This document shows, one piece after another, positions 25,817 to 33,091 of a DNA stretch of 64,000 nt (position 1 is the stretch's first letter; each line of letters starts with the position of its first letter). Both the position numbers and the translations under genes were made by a program. Source of the DNA: Marinomonas sp. MED121 (GTDB taxonomy: Bacteria; Pseudomonadota; Gammaproteobacteria; Pseudomonadales; Marinomonadaceae); assembly GCF_000153025.1 (NCBI RefSeq), contig NZ_CH672429.1, forward strand, positions 609,079 to 673,078, written 5' to 3'. Below the pieces are notes generated by a model, which was given only the letters and a program-made list of their open reading frames with translations, was not told where the DNA came from and did not search any database.

Positions 25817-27259
25817 GTGAATAGGAAATTAAGTATTGCGCTGTTAACTATCAATACAGTTTACTTACCATTAGCTCATGCAGAAGTCGCTGAAAAGCAA
25901 AATATTCAAGATGTCATCCCCATGACAGTTGCCAATATAGAAGGCCAAAAAAACTTATATAAAGAAGGATGGTTTATCATCACATCCAGTGAGAAAGCGA
26001 TAAATTATGCTAAAGAACAAAGTATCGATTCATCTTTTCAAGCCATTCAAAAAGCCTCAACAACAATTGCAAAAAGATCTAATAACTATTTAGAAGACTT
26101 ATCTCAAAATGTTACAGATTCAAAAAAAACCAGTGAATCTCTTTATCAGTCAGGCTCAAAATTAACTGACACTATTTTCGATAAAACAAACAATATCGCT
26201 CGTAATGAGTGGACATATAGTAAAGAGAAAGCTGCTGAAGCTTGGCAATCAGTTATTTCAGGTTATGTCTATTTAGGACAATCAAGTCAGGAAAGTTTAA
26301 ACGAAATAAAAAAATTACCAGGCAATTATTCTGACAAGATTTATCAAGAACATTCTGAAATGTGGAACAGTTTAAAGGCCTTCCACAATGAAAATGACCC
26401 TCAAATTCTAGCCCAATGGGATGACGCTTTAGAGAGTGCTGAAACTGAATTTAAAAATGCTTATTTAGATTCTGGAGATGAAACTAATTCTATGTCAGGT
26501 CTATGGACCCTGCTAAGCGGATATGTTTCAGGTGCCTACAAAGGTATTGTCAAACCAGCAATAGGAAGTAGTTGGCAGGTTTCAAAGTACACAGCAACCA
26601 TTGCGGGAGAAGCCGTATTTTTACCCCTTTCGAGTAGCTACATACTAACTAAAAATACGGTTCAGTCAGCAGGTCTTGCTATGTATTACACGGGCAAAAC
26701 AGCTATCGAAGTCGTTTCACCGACATTAAAGGGGGGCTATTTAACCAGTTTGTCTCTAATTTCTTCAGGTTCGGTTCCTTTAACATACCTAGCCGGAACC
26801 AGCATAGGTATGGTAAATCAAGTTGGCACTTATGTCGCAGCGCCAATGGCAGGAGCGGCCGAAGCCACAGTTAAAACCGCATCAGATACATTAGAGTATG
26901 GTGCACTAGTTACTTATGATGCGTTTAAAGGCAGTACAAAAGTTTTTGTCAATCAAATGAAATCTGGTGTTGTTCTTGGTTATAACGCTTTAACCGCTAT
27001 CCCAAGCCAACTACTACTAGGCTCTGTGAATTCAGCGATATTTTTAGTATGGGATGGACCAAAATTAACCTTAGCTACTCTCAATGGTGAAATTCGCTAT
27101 AAAGGGGAAATACTGGACCCAGGCTCAATTCCCGTAGGTAGTGTCATTGACTTGAAAGAGTTACAAGCAGAGAACCCTGGTAAATTAGAAGTGCTAAGTG
27201 ACGACCCTAGCTTAATTGATAAAGTGCTAGATCAACTGCCAAAGGATTTGCGTTTATGA
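25817..27259 (+). CDS. Exported protein of unknown function, first of a paralogous pair
   Basis: A 480-residue protein with a signal peptide (cleavage near AHA-EVAEK). The N-terminal 190 residues are helical and Gln/Ser/Lys-rich, probably coiled coil. From about residue 230 it has alternating small and hydrophobic residues with short amphipathic or membrane-like stretches (GIVKPAIGSSWQVSKYTATIAG, SGVVLGYNALTAIPSQLLLGS). It ends with a soluble tail (DPGSIPVGSVIDLKELQ, LDQLPKDLRL). The same order of motifs (LYKEG, IKP-G, VVSPT, SGVVLGY, DPG-V-DL, LP-D) recurs in the next gene, so the two are paralogues. No family is recognised; a cell-envelope or outer-membrane role fits. It overlaps the next gene by four bases. 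GTG start at 25817. Confidence 0.7.
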   Translation: MNRKLSIALLTINTVYLPLAHAEVAEKQNIQDVIPMTVANIEGQKNLYKEGWFIITSSEKAINYAKEQSIDSSFQAIQKASTTIAKRSNNYLEDLSQNVTDSKKTSESLYQSGSKLTDTIFDKTNNIARNEWTYSKEKAAEAWQSVISGYVYLGQSSQESLNEIKKLPGNYSDKIYQEHSEMWNSLKAFHNENDPQILAQWDDALESAETEFKNAYLDSGDETNSMSGLWTLLSGYVSGAYKGIVKPAIGSSWQVSKYTATIAGEAVFLPLSSSYILTKNTVQSAGLAMYYTGKTAIEVVSPTLKGGYLTSLSLISSGSVPLTYLAGTSIGMVNQVGTYVAAPMAGAAEATVKTASDTLEYGALVTYDAFKGSTKVFVNQMKSGVVLGYNALTAIPSQLLLGSVNSAIFLVWDGPKLTLATLNGEIRYKGEILDPGSIPVGSVIDLKELQAENPGKLEVLSDDPSLIDKVLDQLPKDLRL

Positions 27260-29094
27260 TGATTTATCAAGCAACAAGACCAATCATATTATGTGCTGCA
27301 AGCGTTACTTTATTAGCTTGCTCAAATACACCTAACTCAAATACAAGTATTGACCCTCTAAAAAATACCAAAAAGCTAGTGAGCCAAGGGCATACATCAC
27401 TATATAAAGAAGGTGCACTACAGATCCCAAACACCTCAATTAAGCTTATTCCTGCAGGCAATGATGCGATAGGGTTAGCGAAAGAGCTTACAGGACTAAA
27501 AGCAAAACAATCTTTTTCAGAATCAATCAAGGCAGCAAAAGACTCTGTCACAATAGTCAGTGTTGGTACGCAAAAAACTTACGAATTTAGTAAAGATATT
27601 TTTGAAGGAAGTAATGATTTTGCAAACTGGATAAGAGCGCACTCTCGTCCAGGGTCGACTCAATTAATTTACAACTCTTATGATCATGCCAATAAGATTA
27701 TTGGTACCTCATGGGACGCCTCAAAAAGTATGGCGAATAACCTATCTGAGTCAGGAGATTCTCTCTCAGAAAACTCGCTTAAAGCGGCATCTGAAATTAA
27801 TCAAACGGGGCAATTAAATAGTCAAGAAACGCTAAATAACGCATGGAATAAAGGAAGCAAATTAGCAACATCCAGTATTGAAAAGGCCGAAAAGACATTT
27901 GATCAAGGCCAAGAAAGTTTTATTCAGGGTTATATTAGATTGCCCGACCAATTATCAAAACGTCTTGATAACATGGACAGCACAACGACTTGGCAGGATC
28001 TAAGCCAAACTACACAAGATTTAGAAGAGTGGCGAAAAACAGCCTCCGCTGAATATGCCGACTTTTTAAATGACACCAGAGATACCTACTTTGACGGGAT
28101 CAATGAATCTTTAGGTAAAAGCCAGAAAGAGTTAAATGATACTTCTCAACATGGCAGTCTCGCCGTTTTAAAATCTCTAGGGTGGGCTATCCATGGTGTT
28201 GTTTGGCAAGGTGTCATTAAACCCATTGGGAAATTAACTACTGGCGCATTGTCCTATGTAGCAGTCAATGGTGCCATCTATCCAATTGTATTTGTTGGAA
28301 ATGGCGTATCTTCAGCTGCTGAGTTGGCGGTTAAAGTCAGCTGGAATAGTGCAGCCATGGCATACGATGTTGTTGCCCCGACTGGACACGCTGCTCTTGC
28401 CAGTGTGATATCGTCAACTGAAGCCCTTGGTGGAAGTATCGCTGGAGGAGCAATAGTAACAGGCGGTGCATTATTATCAGGTGCTCAATATGCTGGAACT
28501 AAAATCGCGGCGGGTTCAGTCGCTGCTGCGGGTTATGCTTCAGGTAAAGGCATTAAATACATAGGTGTTCCAATTGTTTCATCAGGCATTGTAGTTGCAG
28601 GTGGTCTAACAGGGGCAACGGTTGCTAGTGCTGAAGCCATAGCAGGGGGAAGCAGCTATATAGCAGGTGAAGCTGCTGCAGCTTCAGCCAATATAATTGG
28701 AAGCGGCGCAGCCTTAGCAACTCTAGGCACAGGAACTGTTGCTTCCACCGCTGTTGGTGCGGGTTATGGCGTTTATCAAGTATCAAAATCCGTTGTCATA
28801 CCCAGCTCTTACTCCTTAGGTTCAGGAGTAGTACTTGGCTATGCATCTTTATCCCAAATTGCCGCTCATAGCTTATTAGCCGTCAGTGACGCATCATACT
28901 TGGTGTTATCAATGGAGGGAGCAAATTGGGTCGTATACAGTGTTAAAGGAGCGGTAAATAGTGACAGCGACATATCGCCTGGAGCAGTATTAGATTTAGA
29001 GAATATGCAAAACCAAGGTGAAGAGTTTAAACGTCTACCTCTATCCCAAGAAGAAATGAACGCGCTTATAAACCATCTCCCTCAGGATATATAA
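27256..29094 (+). CDS. Lipoprotein of unknown function, second of a paralogous pair
   Basis: A 612-residue lipoprotein. The N-terminal signal has a lipobox LLAC at about residues 19-22 followed by Ser-Asn, suggesting outer-membrane sorting. A helical Ser/Glu/Lys/Asn-rich region (about 30-280) is followed by a long Gly/Ala/Ser-rich segment (about 300-540) with GVIKPIGKLTTGALSY, GALLSGAQYAGTKIAAGS and SGVVLGYASLSQIA, then a soluble C-terminus (DISPGAVLDLENMQ, LINHLPQDI). The Ala/Gly-rich region is extended compared with the upstream paralogue. The start ATG overlaps the upstream stop (ATGATGA region), so translation is coupled. It probably forms an envelope complex with its paralogue; function not known. 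Confidence 0.72.
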   Translation: MMIYQATRPIILCAASVTLLACSNTPNSNTSIDPLKNTKKLVSQGHTSLYKEGALQIPNTSIKLIPAGNDAIGLAKELTGLKAKQSFSESIKAAKDSVTIVSVGTQKTYEFSKDIFEGSNDFANWIRAHSRPGSTQLIYNSYDHANKIIGTSWDASKSMANNLSESGDSLSENSLKAASEINQTGQLNSQETLNNAWNKGSKLATSSIEKAEKTFDQGQESFIQGYIRLPDQLSKRLDNMDSTTTWQDLSQTTQDLEEWRKTASAEYADFLNDTRDTYFDGINESLGKSQKELNDTSQHGSLAVLKSLGWAIHGVVWQGVIKPIGKLTTGALSYVAVNGAIYPIVFVGNGVSSAAELAVKVSWNSAAMAYDVVAPTGHAALASVISSTEALGGSIAGGAIVTGGALLSGAQYAGTKIAAGSVAAAGYASGKGIKYIGVPIVSSGIVVAGGLTGATVASAEAIAGGSSYIAGEAAAASANIIGSGAALATLGTGTVASTAVGAGYGVYQVSKSVVIPSSYSLGSGVVLGYASLSQIAAHSLLAVSDASYLVLSMEGANWVVYSVKGAVNSDSDISPGAVLDLENMQNQGEEFKRLPLSQEEMNALINHLPQDI

Positions 29095-29106
29095 ACATTA
29101 GTAATG

Positions 29107-29139
29107 AAAATCATGGCTAGATGAAATAGCCATGATTTT
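29107..29139. terminator. Bidirectional terminator
   Basis: A 13-base perfect stem AAAATCATGGCTA / TAGCCATGATTTT with a 7-base loop, A- and T-tracts on either side, between the pair at 25817-29094 and the convergent PhzF gene. Confidence 0.8.
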
Positions 29140-29185
29140 CACTCTTTTAAATGACTTTGATGATCAAATATTTATGTTAATCAAT

Positions 29186-30049
29186 TCAAGCATTCACGCT
29201 TAACCAGCTGCTCACTTTGGCACTGCCACCCACACTGAGGCTTTTTATCTCACCTTCTTCAAGGTCTAGCTCGGCGTTTAAAAGGCTCGGGGAAGCAACT
29301 TTCATGGCATAGCCTTGCTCTATGATGAAACGGCTTTGATCCATCTTTTTCTGATCATAGAGGTAGCAAGCCAGTGGGCCTGCTGCCATCCCCGTTGCCG
29401 CCTCTTCTAAAATGCCATATCTCGGGCCAAACATACGACTTGTCGCATCTGAAGAAGGTAAAAAGCGATCTAAACTAAACACATAATAACCAATCAGATC
29501 GAGCTCTTCTGAAATCGCCTCAATCTCATCATAGTTAGGTTTGATATCAGCTAATACTTGTTTGTCAGACACACCTATCAGCAAAAATGAGTTCCCTGTA
29601 TTAACCAAGATAGCTTGATCCGTGATTTGATCCGCAGCTAAGTTAAGCGATGCCAAGACCCTATCTTGGTAGTCAGGCAAAGCCTTATAACTAGGTTGAA
29701 CTTGCTCCATAAAAGCAGCGTTCTGCATCACATTAACGGCTCTTATCCCATCTATGGTTTCTTTTGAGGAATTTGGGTTGTGTATCAAGCCCTTTTCAGA
29801 CAATAAATTAAAAGTCGCAATCGTGGCATGACCACAATGGGCAATTTGTCGAGTAGGGGTGAAAAAATCAAGTTTGAAATCCGCGCTTTGAGACTGAGAA
29901 ACAAAGGCAGTTTCAGATAAACCCACTTGTTTGGCTATATTTAACTTTTGCGTTGAACTTAAATTATCGGCGTTTAGTACCACACCGGCTGGATTCCCGC
30001 CTTCTCCTTGACTAACAAAGGCATTTACTATGGCCACTTCAATCTGCAT
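29186..30049 (-). CDS. PhzF-family isomerase/epimerase
   Basis: A 287-residue protein of the diaminopimelate-epimerase-like fold. The N-terminal QIEVAIVNAFVSQGEGGNPAGVVLNA has the family's GNPAGVV motif. SETAFVS and CGHATIATFNLL carry the catalytic Glu and Cys/His-loop segments, and LEEAATGMAAGPLACYL is the conserved second-domain signature (ATGxAxGPL). Members isomerise small acidic metabolites; phenazine synthesis is only one case and no other phz genes are present. The ATG at 30049 has AAGGAG seven bases upstream and replaces the longer frame. It lies 89 bases after a MerR gene on the same strand, probably an operon. Confidence 0.88.
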   Translation of the reverse strand: MQIEVAIVNAFVSQGEGGNPAGVVLNADNLSSTQKLNIAKQVGLSETAFVSQSQSADFKLDFFTPTRQIAHCGHATIATFNLLSEKGLIHNPNSSKETIDGIRAVNVMQNAAFMEQVQPSYKALPDYQDRVLASLNLAADQITDQAILVNTGNSFLLIGVSDKQVLADIKPNYDEIEAISEELDLIGYYVFSLDRFLPSSDATSRMFGPRYGILEEAATGMAAGPLACYLYDQKKMDQSRFIIEQGYAMKVASPSLLNAELDLEEGEIKSLSVGGSAKVSSWLSVNA

Positions 30050-30137
30050 ATTATTAACTCCTTCTTTATGTGTTAAATGCTCTAAAAACAAACATTTTTA
30101 GGCCTGATAAAGAAAGGTTAACAAGTTAGAGCATACT

Positions 30138-30482
30138 CTAAGTCAAACTCTTTAAACGTTTTATTTTGACATCAGTGACATCGATATAATGATGGATATC
30201 TACGAGCTGTTGTTTAAGCTTAAGCAAATGTTGTTCAAGAATATCCGTTGCTAAAGGGTTATCTTCTGCATCAAACGCAGCCACATAGGTTTTGATTTTA
30301 TTAAGAGACATACCCGACTTTTTTAAACAAGCAACCCAATTGAGCAGCTCAACGTCCTTCTCATTAAACGCTCTATGTCCACTGGCATCTTTAGAAGGTG
30401 CTTTAACCAAGCCCTGTTTTTCATAATAACGAATGGTATGAGCACTTAGCCCTGTTTTACGACTTACATCAGCAATTTTCAT
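30138..30482 (-). CDS. MerR family transcriptional regulator
   Basis: A 114-residue regulator with the MerR winged helix at residues 1-70: IADVSRKTGLSAHTIRYYEKQGLVKAPSKDASGHRAFNEKDVELL. A helical dimerisation arm follows (about 78-110). No metal-binding cysteines are placed as in CueR or ZntR, so it belongs with organic-ligand or stress-responsive members. It is upstream of the PhzF gene and probably regulates it. The promoter region contains an 11-base repeat (CGCCTCTTAAA) at 30503-30532. Confidence 0.85.
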   Translation of the reverse strand: MKIADVSRKTGLSAHTIRYYEKQGLVKAPSKDASGHRAFNEKDVELLNWVACLKKSGMSLNKIKTYVAAFDAEDNPLATDILEQHLLKLKQQLVDIHHYIDVTDVKIKRLKSLT

Positions 30483-30502
30483 GAGTCTTATGTCCTCTTG
30501 TA

Positions 30503-30532
30503 CGCCTCTTAAACGCCTCTTAAACGCCTCTT
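30503..30532. repeat. Three short direct repeats upstream of the MerR gene
   Basis: CGCCTCTTAAA occurs twice in tandem, followed by a third partial copy CGCCTCTT, between the MerR gene and the upstream membrane protein gene. It could be an operator array or a simple repeat. Confidence 0.5.
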
Positions 30533-30556
30533 CTATGTGATGTTAAAACGGGCTAT

Positions 30557-31003
30557 TTAATCCAGTTTTCCCAGCTTATTTAGATATCTCAAATAAATAA
30601 AGCAGGCGATACAAGTTCCCCAAACAATCCCGATAAGCATAAGACCAAGTGCACCGGCGGTTGCTAACCAGTTTTGTGTAAAGATCCAAAATACTGTCGA
30701 GCAAACATCAAAAATAAACAGAGCCAAAGACCAGAAGAGACCACTCTTTTTCATCTTAATCAGCGCAATTAATAAAGTACTTCCCAGCCAAATATTACCA
30801 ATAAAATTTAATAGGAAACCATTACTGCTAAAAAACGCACTTGATGCCATCTGCTTGGGCATTAAATCTAAGTGATGAATCAAAATAATAAAAAGAAAAT
30901 GACCAGTAATGAGGGTAAGCAACAGAATAAAGCAGCATAATAAAAATGGCTTTTGTCTAAATTTTGAGATGTCATGGTCTAAATCATGGGTGGGAGGTGA
31001 CAA
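30557..31003 (-). CDS. Four-helix membrane protein, function unknown
   Basis: A 148-residue inner-membrane protein with four hydrophobic segments (about residues 20-42, 60-82, 88-106 and 113-135). No family is recognised. It is upstream of the MerR and PhzF genes on the same strand with a 75-base gap, so it could belong to the same operon. No unusual codon use. Confidence 0.55.
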   Translation of the reverse strand: MSPPTHDLDHDISKFRQKPFLLCCFILLLTLITGHFLFIILIHHLDLMPKQMASSAFFSSNGFLLNFIGNIWLGSTLLIALIKMKKSGLFWSLALFIFDVCSTVFWIFTQNWLATAGALGLMLIGIVWGTCIACFIYLRYLNKLGKLD

Positions 31004-31439
31004 GGTTTTATCCTAGTTTTTAAAGTTCATTCACTCAATAGTACTAAACAAGGCAAGTCTAATATAGAGACAAGCGCAATTAGCGCCCTACATATGCCTA
31101 TTTGCGACACCCACCCACTCGTTATGTCACCCCAATACCTTTTAAGTTCTATAAAACACACCTAAAACATACAAATTTAGGACGCTAATGGGCAAAAAAT
31201 CCCCCTATTTACACCTAGCTAACCAGTTAAATAAGAACCCATCTCACCTAGAACCCGCTCTTTATAAGGCATTGACGCAAATTCATGGGGACTGACGCAG
31301 GCAAGATAAGCTCTGTCGTTTTTAAGCAGATGAATATCAAGATGCGGTGGCAGACTGATGCAATCTAAAAATAAAGAATCGTGAGTATTCAACCAAGGTT
31401 AAATACTCACCTAACGGCAAATTACAACCGGAGACTTTT
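31004..31439. other. Promoter region of the dimethylglycine cluster
   Basis: About 440 bases between divergent genes. It holds a strong dyad at 31381-31410. A regulator-binding site for a GbdR-like activator is expected from the pseudomonad pathway, but I could not identify one. Confidence 0.4.
31381..31410 (+). promoter_or_regulatory. Strong inverted repeat in the 5' leader
   Basis: GTGAGTATT / AATACTCAC perfect arms, extended by AACC/GGTT with one mismatch, to a 13-pair stem with an AA loop. It lies 30 bases before the dipeptidase-like gene and has no T-run, so it is probably an operator or an mRNA structure. Confidence 0.5.
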
Positions 31440-32414
31440 ATGAGCAGCTTGCACAAGGATTCTATTATTATTGATGGACTTGTTATCGCTAAAGTTAACA
31501 GGGAGCTATTCGAGGACATGCATAAAGGTGGCTTAACCGCCGCTAACTGCACAGTTTCGGTCTGGGAAGGATTTCAGGGTACGGTTAATAATTTGGTTGA
31601 GATGAACAACCTCATCGAAGAAAGCAATGATTTGGTGATGCAGGTTCATTCTACAAAAGATATTTTAAAAGCCAAAGAGTTGGGTAAAACTGGCATCATC
31701 TATGGTTTCCAAAATGCCCATGCCTTTGAAGATCAAATCGGTTATGTTGAAATTTTCAAAAAGCTAGGTGTGGGTATCGTTCAAATGGCCTACAACACAC
31801 AAAACCTTGTGGGAACGGGCTGTTACGAAAGAGATGGCGGTCTATCTGGATTCGGTCATGAAATCGTTGCCGAAATGAACCGTGTTGGCGTCATGTGTGA
31901 CCTATCACACGTAGGTAGCAAAACCTCTGAAGAAGTCATTCTAGCCTCTAAAAAGCCGGTTTGTTACTCACACTGCCTTCCTTCTGGCTTAAAAGAACAT
32001 CCTCGTAACAAGTCTGATGAAGAGCTTAAATTCATAGCCGATCACGGCGGTTTTGTTGGCGTTACCATGTTCACCCCTTTCTTAAAAGCCGGTGTTAATG
32101 CCACTGTTCATGACTATGTAGAAGCAATCGAATATGTGGTTAACCTTTGCGGTGAAGACAATGTCGGTATTGGTACTGACTTTACGCAAGGCCAAGACCA
32201 ACAATTCTTTGAGTGGTTAACACATGACAAGGGCTATGCTCGCCGTCTAACTCGCTTTGGCGAAATTGTTAACCCACTAGGCATTCGCACTATTGGTGAA
32301 TTCCCGAATTTGACTGACGCCCTAAGTGATCGCGGCTGGTCTGATTCTAAAGTTGAAAAAATTATGGGCCAAAACTGGGTCAACGTTCTAGCAGATGTAT
32401 GGGGAGAAAAATAA
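31440..32414 (+). CDS. M19 membrane dipeptidase-like protein of the dimethylglycine cluster
   Basis: A 324-residue cytoplasmic protein of the renal-dipeptidase (peptidase M19) family, equivalent in position to PA5396 next to dgcA in Pseudomonas. Retained motifs are CDLSHVG, CYSHC (metal-ligand histidines) and VGIGTDF (Asp near the C-terminal half). The usual N-terminal metal ligands DGHxD are replaced by DGLVI. The binuclear zinc site is therefore incomplete, and activity on peptides is doubtful. The family's role in the cluster is unknown; binding or hydrolysis of an N-methylated amide is a guess. The start is preceded by GGAG. Its stop overlaps the next start by one base. Confidence 0.85.
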   Translation: MSSLHKDSIIIDGLVIAKVNRELFEDMHKGGLTAANCTVSVWEGFQGTVNNLVEMNNLIEESNDLVMQVHSTKDILKAKELGKTGIIYGFQNAHAFEDQIGYVEIFKKLGVGIVQMAYNTQNLVGTGCYERDGGLSGFGHEIVAEMNRVGVMCDLSHVGSKTSEEVILASKKPVCYSHCLPSGLKEHPRNKSDEELKFIADHGGFVGVTMFTPFLKAGVNATVHDYVEAIEYVVNLCGEDNVGIGTDFTQGQDQQFFEWLTHDKGYARRLTRFGEIVNPLGIRTIGEFPNLTDALSDRGWSDSKVEKIMGQNWVNVLADVWGEK

Positions 32415-32956
32415 TGTCACAAAAACCAGGAACTCACGCACCAGAAATGCCAATCGAAGTTAACGATGACACTGGCGTTTGGACAACAGATGCTCTGCCT
32501 ATGCTGTATGTACCTCGCCACTTTTTCATCAATAACCACATGGGTATTGAAGAAGAGCTAGGCGCTGAAGTTTACGCACAAGTGCTTTATAAAGCGGGTT
32601 ATAAATCAGCTTACTACTGGTGTGAGAAAGAAGCTGAGTGTCACGGTATCAGCGGTGTTGATGTCTTTGAACACTATATGAAACGCCTTTCTCAGCGTGG
32701 TTGGGGCATATTTACAACCCAAGCAATCGACCTAGAAGCCGGCACTTGTACAGTGCGCCTTGATCACTCTGCGTTTGTCCTACAAATGGGCCAAGTTAAT
32801 CGCAAGGTTGATTATATGTTCACTGGCTGGTTTGCCGGTGCCATGGACCAGGTGGCTCAAAGCTTAGGTTATAAAGTCAAAACTCAAGCAGTTCAAACCC
32901 AATGTGCGGCCGAAGAAGGCGTTGAGTTTGGTCTATTTGAAGTGACGCCACTGTAA
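32414..32956 (+). CDS. DUF5943-type protein of the dimethylglycine cluster
   Basis: A 180-residue soluble protein equivalent in position to PA5397, between the dipeptidase-like gene and dgcA. RHFFINNHMGIEEELGAEVYAQVLYKAGYKSAYYWC and a Cys-containing C-terminus (QTQCAAEEG) suggest a small-molecule or V4R-like sensor or adapter fold (weak resemblance). Biochemical function is not established. Its ATG overlaps the upstream stop as TAATG, with GGGGAGAA as ribosome-binding site; this start replaces a frame start 15 bases earlier. Confidence 0.78.
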   Translation: MSQKPGTHAPEMPIEVNDDTGVWTTDALPMLYVPRHFFINNHMGIEEELGAEVYAQVLYKAGYKSAYYWCEKEAECHGISGVDVFEHYMKRLSQRGWGIFTTQAIDLEAGTCTVRLDHSAFVLQMGQVNRKVDYMFTGWFAGAMDQVAQSLGYKVKTQAVQTQCAAEEGVEFGLFEVTPL

Positions 32957-32963
32957 ATTGGAT

Positions 32964-32984
32964 GGCCATCTAGGTGGCCGTTTT
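32964..32984 (+). terminator. Weak terminator or attenuator before dgcA
   Basis: GGCCA / TGGCC arms with a 6-base loop followed by GTTTTAG, directly after the stop at 32956. The stem is short, so partial read-through is likely. Confidence 0.4.
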
Positions 32985-33044
32985 AGTTAATTTAAGATTT
33001 CACTGACGAATCTACTTACTATTATAAATATAACGAGTCACTGA

Positions 33045-33068
33045 GGCGGACACAGAATAAAGTCCGCC
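33045..33068 (+). promoter_or_regulatory. Hairpin upstream of dgcA
   Basis: GGCGGAC / GTCCGCC perfect 7-base GC-rich arms with a 10-base loop, ending about 10 bases before the GAGGA ribosome-binding site of dgcA. It may shield or stabilise the dgcA 5' end. Confidence 0.45.
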
Positions 33069-33091
33069 CGATTTGTTTGAGGACAGTACAC

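Noticed and set aside
29186-30049. Phenazine biosynthesis from the PhzF-family gene
   Set aside because: No other phz genes are present; PhzF-like proteins are widespread isomerases.
31004-31380. GbdR-type activator site for the dimethylglycine cluster
   Set aside because: Expected from pseudomonads, but no convincing match to a site could be seen by eye.
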